NCBI GenBank assembly: GCA_003164415.1
Contig: PLTK01000129.1
Location: forward strand, 11,997-24,575
From: Methanobacterium sp.
GTDB taxonomy: Archaea > Methanobacteriota > Methanobacteria > Methanobacteriales > Methanobacteriaceae
Length of the DNA: 12,579 nt
Direction of reading: 5' to 3'
Part shown: positions 7,059 to 12,579 of the stretch, in pieces
Position numbering within the stretch: the stretch's first letter is position 1
How the letters are laid out: each line of letters starts with the position of its first letter
The notes under the pieces: generated by a model
What the model was told of the DNA's origin: nothing
The model's input: only the letters and a program-made list of their open reading frames with translations
The model's database searches: none
Position numbers and translations under genes: made by a program

Positions 7059-8136
7059 ATTTCTTAACCATTATTATATGGGCTATGACCATTCCACTCA
7101 GGAATATGAATGTTATCAGAGCTGTTCCGTTTATAGCACGGTTTATTATAAATAAGCCTAATATTGCCTGGGATGCAAATGCTGTTAATGATCCTATTAA
7201 TAGTGCTTCTCTTCCTAGATAATTTTTATTTCCCTTTTCTCGTTTATCTCTGTAATCTGCAAGTATTTTTAATCCTATAGCAATTACAAAAATACACCAT
7301 ATAAGTAAAAGAACCAAAACAATGTATCCAAAGTCAAATGCATATCCGAAAATACCGGGTACAAAGTAATCTATAATATCTTTCTTTGTAACAAGAGTAC
7401 CGAAGAATATTTGGTATGGAAGTCCAAATGCCAAGATAATAAAAACGGGTAATGCAATATAACCACTGCTACTACCTGTATCGGATGCTCCCCAATATGA
7501 ACTTCCTTGCACATGTCCAAATAGTGTTGTGTTTTTTATAACAAGTTGAAGACTAGGTGCTGCATTCTGTATAATCCTGTCAATCCTTACTATTGGACTG
7601 AGTATGGTCATTCCAAGAATCCGTGATAGTAATTCTAGAGATGTAAATCCAATAACTATTACCCCTACAACTGCTATGACCCTTTTAGCTGTTAAAAATG
7701 ATTTTTGTCTGAATGATTTTGAAATTAAGAAAAATCCCAATATGAGACCAATAATCCATAATATAAGGAAATCTCTGTGGACAAGTCCTCCAACAATTGT
7801 TATGAGGATAATTAAAAGGAATATAAATCTTTTAATACTCAATACTCCTATACCTACTTCACTCATTGTTGATAACGCAGCCCATGCCGATACAATAGCC
7901 ATCAATGCTATAGGACCGTATGTATGCGTAAATTCGTGCAATCCCAAAACGGGTATGAATAATGCTAATGCATCAAATGTGAAAAGTAATGTAAGTCCTA
8001 TAGTTAACACTAGGGAGAATAACATTACACGACTTAATGAAATTTTTATTAGATTGAAAAAGATTATTATCGCGATCTGCATGAGAATTGCAAATTCTAA
8101 AATAAATTCAAGATTATTTTGTGCTATTAAAACCAT
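7057..8136 (-). CDS. Polytopic membrane protein (about ten helices), function unknown
   Basis: A 359-residue integral membrane protein. Predicted helices lie roughly at residues 10-30, 37-62, 73-93, 103-118, 122-138, 152-172, 228-246, 264-290, 311-331 and 336-356. Between helices 6 and 7 is a long loop (about 173-227) ending in a Gly/Ser-rich aromatic stretch, GSSYWGASDTGSSSGY. A positively charged loop at 291-310 (DYRDKREKGNKN) marks a cytoplasmic side. Two histidines and Thr lie in LHEFTHTYGP (66-75), which is unusual inside a membrane region. No transporter or enzyme signature is recognised; the topology, with one big polar loop, is reminiscent of cell-surface polymer polymerases or flippases, but that is weak. 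ATG at 8136 has AGGTG upstream. It is divergent from the TetR gene, with 368 bases between, so that regulator could control it. Confidence 0.85.
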   Translation of the reverse strand: MVLIAQNNLEFILEFAILMQIAIIIFFNLIKISLSRVMLFSLVLTIGLTLLFTFDALALFIPVLGLHEFTHTYGPIALMAIVSAWAALSTMSEVGIGVLSIKRFIFLLIILITIVGGLVHRDFLILWIIGLILGFFLISKSFRQKSFLTAKRVIAVVGVIVIGFTSLELLSRILGMTILSPIVRIDRIIQNAAPSLQLVIKNTTLFGHVQGSSYWGASDTGSSSGYIALPVFIILAFGLPYQIFFGTLVTKKDIIDYFVPGIFGYAFDFGYIVLVLLLIWCIFVIAIGLKILADYRDKREKGNKNYLGREALLIGSLTAFASQAILGLFIINRAINGTALITFIFLSGMVIAHIIMVKK

Positions 8137-8232
8137 TTATACACCTAGATCTGGTAGAATATTTATGAAACATAATTTTCTTTAAAAAAATGTTTATGGA
8201 ATATAATTATAATGGCGTTAGCATATATAAAA

Positions 8233-8261
8233 ATATCTAATTCCATCAATATATTAGATAT
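8233..8261. repeat. Perfect inverted repeat, 9-base arms
   Basis: ATATCTAAT (8233-8241) and its reverse complement ATTAGATAT (8253-8261) are separated by 11 bases, immediately after a TATA-like element. It lies about 97 bases upstream of the membrane protein start and about 244 bases upstream of the TetR gene. Confidence 0.4.
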
Positions 8262-8270
8262 GTATTTACA

Positions 8271-8302
8271 AGTTATATGTCTTTTGATTAAACCATATAA
8301 CT
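8271..8302. repeat. Perfect inverted repeat, 9-base arms
   Basis: AGTTATATG (8271-8279) and CATATAACT (8294-8302) are separated by 14 bases. As RNA it would be a weak, AU-rich hairpin; as DNA it could be an operator. It does not share its arm sequence with the neighbouring repeats. Confidence 0.4.
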
Positions 8303-8443
8303 CCAACAACCACATTATTAGGAGCAATTATATGATTATATAAGATTTAAGAAATAAATTTTCGATCTAATATTTTAGCCTTTTAATAGTATTTTGTATC
8401 ATTTAAAGATTTAATTTATAATAAAATCTTAAGTATTTTAACA

Positions 8444-8456
8444 AACTTTAAATATA
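8444..8456 (+). promoter_or_regulatory. Promoter of the TetR-family gene
   Basis: AAACTTTAAATAT carries an A-rich BRE-like part and a TTTAAATA TATA-like box, 49-58 bases before the presumed start. Transcription would begin near 8478, inside the inverted repeat at 8457-8483, leaving a leader of about 25 bases. Confidence 0.4.
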
Positions 8457-8483
8457 AATGAATAAAAAATAAAAATATTCATT
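8457..8483. promoter_or_regulatory. Candidate operator of the TetR-family repressor
   Basis: AATGAATA (8457-8464) and TATTCATT (8476-8483) are perfect inverted 8-base arms around an 11-base A/T spacer, itself mirror-symmetric (AAAAATAAAAA). It lies between the TATA-like box and the expected transcription start of the TetR gene, the position where a dimeric repressor would block its own promoter. TetR proteins usually bind palindromes of 15-30 bases. The assignment rests on position and symmetry only. Confidence 0.45.
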
Positions 8484-8504
8484 AAAATATATTAGGGGTT
8501 TTGA

Positions 8505-9101
8505 ATACCAAAAACATTTACAGGTAAAGAAAAGGAAATTATTCGAAAAACACTCATTAACAAGGGTAAGGAACTTTTTAGCAAATATGGTCTTAAAAAA
8601 ACAAGTATAACAGAACTTACAAATACGGCAGGAATTGCTCAGGGAACTTTTTATAATTTTTTTGAGTCTAAAGAAGAATTATATTTCGAGATATTGGAAC
8701 AAGAAGAATCTAATAGTGCGGAATATCTTGAAAATATCGTTAAATCGAGTAAATCAGCAAATGAAAGTATTAAAAAGATCATTAAATGCACATTTAATTT
8801 ATTTGAAAGAAACCAATTTATACGCAGAATCTTTGAAAGCAAGGATTATGATCTCATGCTGCGTAAACTACCCAACAAAAAACTTGAAAATCATCAAAAA
8901 AACGATACATTACGAGTTTTAAATACTATAATGAGTATAAAACAAAAAGATGAGCTCATAGATACTCCTCCAGAAGTTATAGCAGGTTTACTAAGGGGAA
9001 TAACCATCCTATCATTCTATCAAGATGAAATAGGTAGAGATATCTACCCCGAAGTTGTTGAACTTCTGGCCGATATAGTGGCTGATGGTCTGGTGAAATA
9101 G
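8505..9101 (+). CDS. TetR/AcrR-family transcriptional regulator with abnormal start
   Basis: Read from 8505, a 198-codon frame gives a complete TetR regulator. The N-terminal helix-turn-helix domain spans residues 8-56, with helix 1 ending KGKELFSKYGLKKTS, then ITELTNTAGIAQGTFYNFF (35-53) and SKEELYFEIL, matching the family signature G-[IV]-A-x-G-[ST]-[FL]-Y-x-[FY]-F-x-[SN]-K-E-x-L. Residues of about 63-198 form the helical ligand/dimer domain. The oddity is the start: a TGA at 8502-8504 closes the frame, and no ATG, GTG or TTG appears in it until TTG 8694, which would delete the whole DNA-binding domain. ATA at 8505 lies 6 bases after GGGG (8495-8498) and would give (M)PKTFTGKEKE. Alternatively, TTG 8501 joins the frame if one A of the A5 run at 8510-8514 is lost. 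A rare start, a recent lesion or a sequencing error are all possible. Ligand and targets are unknown. Confidence 0.85.
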   Translation: MPKTFTGKEKEIIRKTLINKGKELFSKYGLKKTSITELTNTAGIAQGTFYNFFESKEELYFEILEQEESNSAEYLENIVKSSKSANESIKKIIKCTFNLFERNQFIRRIFESKDYDLMLRKLPNKKLENHQKNDTLRVLNTIMSIKQKDELIDTPPEVIAGLLRGITILSFYQDEIGRDIYPEVVELLADIVADGLVK

Positions 9102-9150
9102 TTGAATTAGAAGTTTAAGGGTTAATTAAGACCAATAATGCTTTAATTTG

Positions 9151-9160
9151 TAATATATAT
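9151..9160 (+). promoter_or_regulatory. TATA box of the membrane protein gene at 9200
   Basis: TAATATATAT lies about 45 bases before the start codon. Transcription would begin near 9182, giving a short leader with the GGAG site. The gene can therefore be transcribed independently of the TetR gene 98 bases upstream. Confidence 0.4.
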
Positions 9161-9199
9161 CTATTCAAATTGATCATTATAAAAAAAAGGAGATAATGT

Positions 9200-9619
9200 A
9201 TGGAAATCAGGCCTAAAGGAGTATTAATTGTAGGAATAATCGTCTTTATTGCTGCTTTATTAGCATTGATTGTAGGAATAACAATATTTGTTCCAGGAAC
9301 ACCATTAGATATGATTTGGAACCTAAAAAATTCCTTTCCAACGGGATTTAGAAGTTCATCTACAGGGATAATCTTTGGATATTTCATTGTTATCCTTGGA
9401 TTAATATTAATATCTGCAGTATGGGGATTATTAAAAGGAATGAAATGGACATGGTGGGTAGTTCTGATAGTATTTTTAGTTAATGGAATTGGAGATGTCA
9501 TATCAGTTGTATTTGAAGTGGGACTTAGTGGTGTATCTGGAATAATAATCATATCAGCATTCATAATCTACCTTACAAGACCAAGTGTAAAAGGATATTT
9601 TGGAAAAAATAGGACGTAA
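9200..9619 (+). CDS. Small four-helix membrane protein, function unknown
   Basis: A 139-residue protein with four predicted helices (about residues 7-31, 57-76, 83-105 and 109-126). A 25-residue polar loop follows helix 1, with several aromatic and charged residues (DMIWNLKNSFPTGFRSS). Helix 2 ends in the motif WGLLKGMKWTWWV, and the protein closes with a basic tail, TRPSVKGYFGKNRT, a pattern frequent in small uncharacterised archaeal membrane proteins. No function can be named. ATG 9200 follows AAGGAG with a spacing of 7; an ATG at 9196 opens only a six-codon frame. It lies 98 bases after the TetR gene with its own TATA-like box, so it is a possible, unproven, target of that regulator. Confidence 0.8.
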   Translation: MEIRPKGVLIVGIIVFIAALLALIVGITIFVPGTPLDMIWNLKNSFPTGFRSSSTGIIFGYFIVILGLILISAVWGLLKGMKWTWWVVLIVFLVNGIGDVISVVFEVGLSGVSGIIIISAFIIYLTRPSVKGYFGKNRT

Positions 9620-9681
9620 GAATAAAATTCAATTTGATCGTTCAGATTCATATGAATAGATAAATTTAAATTAGGGTTAAA

Positions 9682-9702
9682 TAGGTTTATTAGTTAAACC
9701 TA
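9682..9702 (-). terminator. Hairpin across the stop codon of the OYE-type gene
   Basis: TAGGTTTA (9682-9689) and TAAACCTA (9695-9702) form a perfect 8-base stem with a 5-base loop. On the minus strand the first arm is made of the last sense codons and the TAA stop lies in the loop. Only short T stretches follow, so it is a weak terminator candidate or an RNA-stabilising 3' structure. Confidence 0.4.
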
Positions 9703-10742
9703 CAACCGTTCTTCACACCATTACATCCGCTGCTACAAGATATACATAATGCAGGTTCTGTTTCTCCGTTTTCCCATCTGTCAATTAAATCTGGTTCGCG
9801 AATAAATGGCCTTGCAAGTGAAAAATATTCTATTTTGCTATGATTTAAAATTTCATCCATACAATCCATGCTTCTGTTTCCACCAACAAGGGCAACAGGC
9901 ACATCAACCTCCTCAGCAATTTTTTCAGCATAATCTTTGAAATATGCTTCTTTCTCCCTACTATCTACATTGCTTCGTATTGGCCCCATTCCCTCCTTTG
10001 AGGAAAAACTTCCACCACTTACTTCAATTAGATCCACACCCATTTCAGATAATGCTTTACATACAAAAAGACTGTCCTTGGAAGTTAAACCATCATCCAT
10101 AAAATCTTCAGCATTAACCTTTATTAATACCGGGAAATCATCACCCACAGCATCTCTTACAGATCGATAGGATTCAAATATTATCCTCGCCCTATTACCT
10201 ATAGAACCACCATAATCATCGGATCTTCTGTTGTAATAAGGATTTAAAAACATGCTCAATAAAAATCCATGTGCTGCATGTAACTGCACACCATCAAATC
10301 CTGCTTCTTTCACACGAAAAGCAGCATCACCAAATGCCTGAATAACCTCTTTAATATCTTCTAAACTCATCTCCTTAGAAGTTGTTTTCATTGCCACGTG
10401 GTCAATCTCGGATGGACCCCATTTAGGGCCACCGTGTACTATTTGCATGATTATATTCGTGTCATATTCATGAACCCTGCGTGTCAGCACTTCATACTCG
10501 TCAATAAAACTATCATCGTATATCCCATTCATATTATTGGTCGGCTTATCAAATTTCATGACGTTAGCAAAACCTGTAACTATAGTTCCTACACCGCCCT
10601 TGGCTAACTCCTCATAATGATCGATTAATTCCCTAGTCACATGTCCTTCTTCATCTGCTAATCCTTCCCATATAGCAGATCTAATAAATCTGTTTTTCAG
10701 ATTCATATTTGATATTCTAGTTGCATCAAACAATGTTTTCAA
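9690..10742 (-). CDS. NADH:flavin oxidoreductase, old yellow enzyme type, with C-terminal Cys cluster
   Basis: A 350-residue FMN enzyme with the OYE/TIM-barrel fold. Visible landmarks: the N-terminal L-K-N-R-F-I-R-S-A (residues 15-23), Q100 near FMN, catalytic-pair region QLHAAHGFLLSMFLNP (H155, H158), YNRRSDDYGGS (170-180), the phosphate loop VGGNRS (286-291) and LARPFIREPDLI (309-320). After this lies C333-x2-C336-x3-C340-x6-C347. In 2,4-dienoyl-CoA reductase a similar cluster (with a longer last gap, as I recall) binds 4Fe-4S and passes electrons to FMN, but the FAD/NADPH half of that enzyme, about 300 residues, is absent here. The electron donor must therefore be a separate protein or cofactor. 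The start is TTG (10742-10740) with GGGGGA upstream. Substrate unknown; reduction of an activated C=C or a related group is the family reaction. Confidence 0.94.
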   Translation of the reverse strand: MKTLFDATRISNMNLKNRFIRSAIWEGLADEEGHVTRELIDHYEELAKGGVGTIVTGFANVMKFDKPTNNMNGIYDDSFIDEYEVLTRRVHEYDTNIIMQIVHGGPKWGPSEIDHVAMKTTSKEMSLEDIKEVIQAFGDAAFRVKEAGFDGVQLHAAHGFLLSMFLNPYYNRRSDDYGGSIGNRARIIFESYRSVRDAVGDDFPVLIKVNAEDFMDDGLTSKDSLFVCKALSEMGVDLIEVSGGSFSSKEGMGPIRSNVDSREKEAYFKDYAEKIAEEVDVPVALVGGNRSMDCMDEILNHSKIEYFSLARPFIREPDLIDRWENGETEPALCISCSSGCNGVKNGCRFN

Positions 10743-10780
10743 ATAAATCCCCCATTTTTATGTAATAATTTTCAATAAAA

Positions 10781-10790
10781 CATTTATAAT
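10781..10790 (-). promoter_or_regulatory. TATA box of the OYE-type gene
   Basis: On the minus strand ATTATAAATG lies about 40 bases before the TTG start. Transcription would begin near 10760, leaving room for the GGGGGA site. Confidence 0.4.
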
Positions 10791-10837
10791 ACTAATTAAC
10801 TAATAATAGTTTGATATATTAATTTAAATAATTTTAC

Positions 10838-10850
10838 AATTATATAATAA
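10838..10850 (+). promoter_or_regulatory. TATA box of the TPR gene
   Basis: AATTATATAATAA lies about 50 bases upstream of ATG 10898. The start of transcription would be near 10870, with the GGTGA site in the leader. It is separate from, and divergent to, the OYE-type promoter. Confidence 0.4.
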
Positions 10851-10897
10851 GATGATTACTAAACAATTTTAAAATCAGCAGTGTTGTGGTGAGTTAT

Positions 10898-11389
10898 ATG
10901 AGTAATGAAGAAGTTGAGATGTTCTACGAACAGGCAATGTCCTATCTTGGACAGGGAGAAAGTAAGAAGGCTATAGAATTTTTTAACAAAGCACTTAAAA
11001 TTGATGAGATGTACCTTCCAGCGTGGAATGATAAGGGTGTTGCCTACATGGAACAGAAAAAATATGTTAAGGCTTTGGACTGTTTCCAGAGAGTAGGATA
11101 TTTAGATCCAGGTATAAGTATGCCCCTGTACAACAAGGGATATGTATTGTTGATGCTGGAAAGATACGAAGAAGCAGTTGAAACCTTTAGAATATTCCTA
11201 GAAGCTTATCCATTTAGGGATGATTTCTATAGATATGCACTATTCTTAAAAGCTCAAGGCCACTACCACCTTAAACAATACGATGATGCTAAAGAACTGC
11301 TTGAAAAAGCAATTAAAAAGGATAGAACTTTTAAAGAACCCCGTGACCTTCTTATTAAGATTTTAAAAGAAACCAATGCAACACCTTAA
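10898..11389 (+). CDS. Tetratricopeptide repeat (TPR) protein
   Basis: A 163-residue soluble protein made almost entirely of TPR units. Repeat 1 covers about residues 6-39 (EQAMSYLGQGESKKAIEFF), repeat 2 about 40-73 (AWNDKGVAYMEQKKYVKAL), repeat 3 about 74-107 (LYNKGYVLLMLERYEEAVE) and repeat 4 about 113-146 (ALFLKAQGHYHLKQYDDAK). Each shows the usual small residue at helix A position 8 and Ala at position 20. The family provides a concave protein-binding surface; the partner cannot be told. There is no membrane anchor or extra catalytic domain. ATG 10898 is chosen because GGTGA (10888-10892) lies 5 bases before it; in-frame GTG codons at 10886 and 10889 overlap that site. It is followed by a T9 tract. 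Confidence 0.93.
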   Translation: MSNEEVEMFYEQAMSYLGQGESKKAIEFFNKALKIDEMYLPAWNDKGVAYMEQKKYVKALDCFQRVGYLDPGISMPLYNKGYVLLMLERYEEAVETFRIFLEAYPFRDDFYRYALFLKAQGHYHLKQYDDAKELLEKAIKKDRTFKEPRDLLIKILKETNATP

Positions 11390-11438
11390 TAATTAGGAGA
11401 TATTTAAATTATTTTTCTAATAAATTTCTTAAATTCTA

Positions 11439-11447
11439 TTTTTTTTT
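11439..11447 (+). terminator. Oligo-T terminator of the TPR gene
   Basis: Nine consecutive T, about 50 bases after the TPR stop, followed by further shorter T runs up to about 11465. Confidence 0.6.
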
Positions 11448-12165
11448 ATTATTTCCATTTTTTTATCCATAATTTATTCAGGCAATATTAAAAAACTGTT
11501 AAACCAATTTAACTCTGAATACATTGTAATCCATTAATTTTATACGATTTTGTTCATTTTTATAGGTGTAATGCTATGCATAATGGAGTTTTATAGGATT
11601 ATTAACTAACAAAAGTTACATATGTTTTGGAGTACATAATATAGACAGATATGATGAGAAGATTACAAACATACAACTACAATATGTCGGAAGTATATTC
11701 TATGAATACAACTCTATCCACAGTTACAAATAATGGTGTAAGTACACTGGATCTATTAAATTCATCTGGACCTAGATAATCACTTTTCAACATCAAAAAA
11801 TAATAACCAGTTAAATTCATCACTAATTAATTCCCCATAAATTTGTTTTTTATTTTTATATGATAATTTAAACATATATTTTACAAAACTAGGAAATCAT
11901 ATATATAATATTATTTTTAGGGATTTATTTAATACGTTTAATTTGATTATTAAGCCATAAAAAATATATATCTCATTTAATAGTCCGAAATAGATTTTAT
12001 ATGGAATAAATTTCATGTCCAATTAAAACTCTGAATAAATTATTTATATTTATTTATGATAATATCCCATAATTTAATATATATCCATTGTAGTATTATT
12101 TATTAAGTTAAAAATTTTCTTTGAAGTTTAAAATGGTTCTGTAAGATTTTATATAGAGTTTAATG

Positions 12166-12175
12166 AAATATATAA
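12166..12175 (+). promoter_or_regulatory. TATA box of the channel gene
   Basis: AAATATATAA lies about 35-43 bases before ATG 12209. A second candidate, TTTTATATAG near 12147-12156, would give a longer leader; the sequence does not decide between them. Confidence 0.35.
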
Positions 12176-12208
12176 CTAATTTAACGTGTTTATCTGAAGG
12201 TTGAAACA

Positions 12209-12579
12209 ATGCAAAGACATTATCAGGTCATTTATGAATCGATTTTATCTGTTTTTATAGTTGTGGATGTAGCAATTATGAGCTTAATGCTTGTAGGATT
12301 TGCTGTTGGGATAATGCACTCATCTGTTAACAATGTAGGCAGATTTGATCTGATAGTTGCTATTTTAATCCTGGCTGATTTCTTAATATTTAGGGTAAGA
12401 AAGGATAGGCCAAATAACAGTAGTTGGCAATTTATTAAAGAGAATTGGACTTATCTTATCGCAATTATACCATTTACATTTATTAGTTTCAATATATTAC
12501 AATTATTTGGATTTACAAATATTATTTGGTTATTGGTAATTTTAAGATATTATGCACTGATTAAGGTCCTTTTTATAAC
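12209..12579 (+). CDS. Probable voltage-gated-type ion channel, N-terminal part (runs off the window)
   Basis: The visible 123 codons encode four membrane segments in the order and spacing of the S1-S4 sensor of potassium-channel-like proteins: S1 about residues 8-36, S2 about 46-63 (FDLIVAILILADFLIF, with acidic D47 and D57), a charged link (RVRKDRP), S3 about 78-99 (ENWTYLIAIIPFTFISF, acidic E78) and the start of S4 about 105-123 (IIWLLVILRYYALIKVLFI, with R113 and K119). The pore helix and selectivity filter that would prove a K+ channel lie beyond the window. ATG 12209 is preceded by GAAGGTTGA, a fair ribosome binding site. Alternatives are another four-helix membrane protein; the pairing of acidic S2/S3 with basic S4 residues favours a channel. 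Confidence 0.72.
   Translation, partial: MQRHYQVIYESILSVFIVVDVAIMSLMLVGFAVGIMHSSVNNVGRFDLIVAILILADFLIFRVRKDRPNNSSWQFIKENWTYLIAIIPFTFISFNILQLFGFTNIIWLLVILRYYALIKVLFI

Larger units (their letters stand above)
8137..8504. other. Divergent intergenic region with three inverted repeats
   Basis: This AT-rich spacer lies between the membrane protein gene and the TetR gene. It holds a strong TATA-like element (CATATATAAAA, 8222-8232) not placed for either gene, perfect 9-base inverted repeats at 8233-8261 and 8271-8302, and the TetR promoter with its own inverted repeat at 8457-8483. A 27-codon open frame at 8260-8343 has no ribosome binding site. The repeats could be regulator sites or hairpins of a small RNA, but at this base composition some are expected by chance. 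Confidence 0.4.
11390..12208. other. Long AT-rich region without a convincing gene
   Basis: About 820 bases with stops in all frames and no recognised protein, tRNA or rRNA. The middle part (about 11535-11780) is less AT-extreme. It contains a promoter-like TTTTATACG (11537-11545), an AGGTG with ATG codons just after it (11571, 11576) that open only very short frames, a 39-codon open frame without a start from 11584, and a 42-codon frame from ATG 11651 to a stop at 11779, with no ribosome binding site. That could be an eroded gene or an RNA gene. The part from 11790 to 12150 looks like plain AT-rich spacer with scattered T tracts. Confidence 0.5.

Noticed and set aside
7604..8185. 193-codon plus-strand open frame opposite the ten-helix membrane protein
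   Set aside because: It is the reverse-strand shadow of a well-supported membrane protein gene and has no credible domain or start signal.
8260..8343. 27-residue open frame in the spacer before the TetR gene
   Set aside because: No ribosome binding site, no recognisable composition, and it overlaps an inverted repeat; frames of this length are expected by chance.
8694..9101. TetR-type protein starting at TTG 8694 (135 residues)
   Set aside because: It would lack the whole helix-turn-helix domain, which is intact in the same frame upstream from 8505; there is also no ribosome binding site before 8694.
9115..9564. Minus-strand 149-codon open frame opposite the small membrane protein at 9200
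   Set aside because: Shadow frame rich in Thr, Pro, Asn and Ile, as expected opposite a hydrophobic AT-rich gene.
11509..12037. Short direct repeat ACTCTGAATA near 11511 and 12029
   Set aside because: Ten shared bases about 520 apart in AT-rich spacer is not evidence of a mobile element; no terminal repeats or transposase are present.
1..12579. CRISPR array, tRNA/rRNA genes, insertion sequences, toxin-antitoxin or phage genes
   Set aside because: I looked for regularly spaced repeats, tRNA-like folds and recombinase or transposase motifs on both strands and saw none.

Overview
The window looks like a chromosomal segment of a low-GC methanogenic archaeon of the Methanobacteriales, most likely Methanobacterium or a close relative. 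The reasons are an AqpM-type aquaporin beside DUF2180 and DUF2193 genes (the DUF families being, from memory, essentially methanogen-restricted), very AT-rich spacers, ribosome binding sites of the GGTGA/GGAGG type 5-7 bases before most starts, archaeal BRE/TATA-like promoters, and oligo-T terminators. The genus is inference; there is no rRNA or tRNA gene here to settle it.

Layout. Bases 1-366 hold a small membrane protein (+), followed by a two-way terminator. A minus-strand operon then runs from 3036 down to 518: a DUF2193 protein with a C-terminal cysteine cluster, a small DUF2180 zinc-finger-like protein, and aquaporin AqpM, whose ribosome binding site lies inside the end of the DUF2180 gene. 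From 3394 to 7003 there are five plus-strand genes: a HEAT-repeat protein, a flavodoxin/PNPOx-like two-domain protein, a four-helix membrane protein, a DUF308 (HdeD-like) membrane protein, and a stand-alone SagB/ThcOx-type flavin oxidoreductase. A ten-helix membrane protein of unknown function (7057-8136, -) faces away from a TetR-family regulator (8505-9101, +), which is followed by another small membrane protein (9200-9619, +). An old-yellow-enzyme-type NADH:flavin oxidoreductase with a C-terminal cysteine cluster (9690-10742, -) is divergent from a TPR protein (10898-11389, +). After about 820 bases without a convincing gene, the window ends inside a probable voltage-gated-type ion channel (12209 onward, +).

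How they may work together. Three predicted flavoproteins (flavodoxin/PNPOx, SagB-like, OYE-like), two proteins with the same C-terminal cysteine spacing (DUF2193 and OYE-like), a channel for small solutes, an HdeD-like membrane protein and a TetR regulator suggest an accessory redox/stress neighbourhood. They sit in separate transcription units, so joint function is inference. I see no CRISPR array, insertion sequence, integrase, phage gene or toxin-antitoxin pair.

The most checkable oddities are the TetR gene, whose DNA-binding domain has no ATG, GTG or TTG start in frame; a perfect inverted repeat at that gene's promoter; and the identical CX2CX3CX6C spacing at the C-termini of two unrelated proteins.
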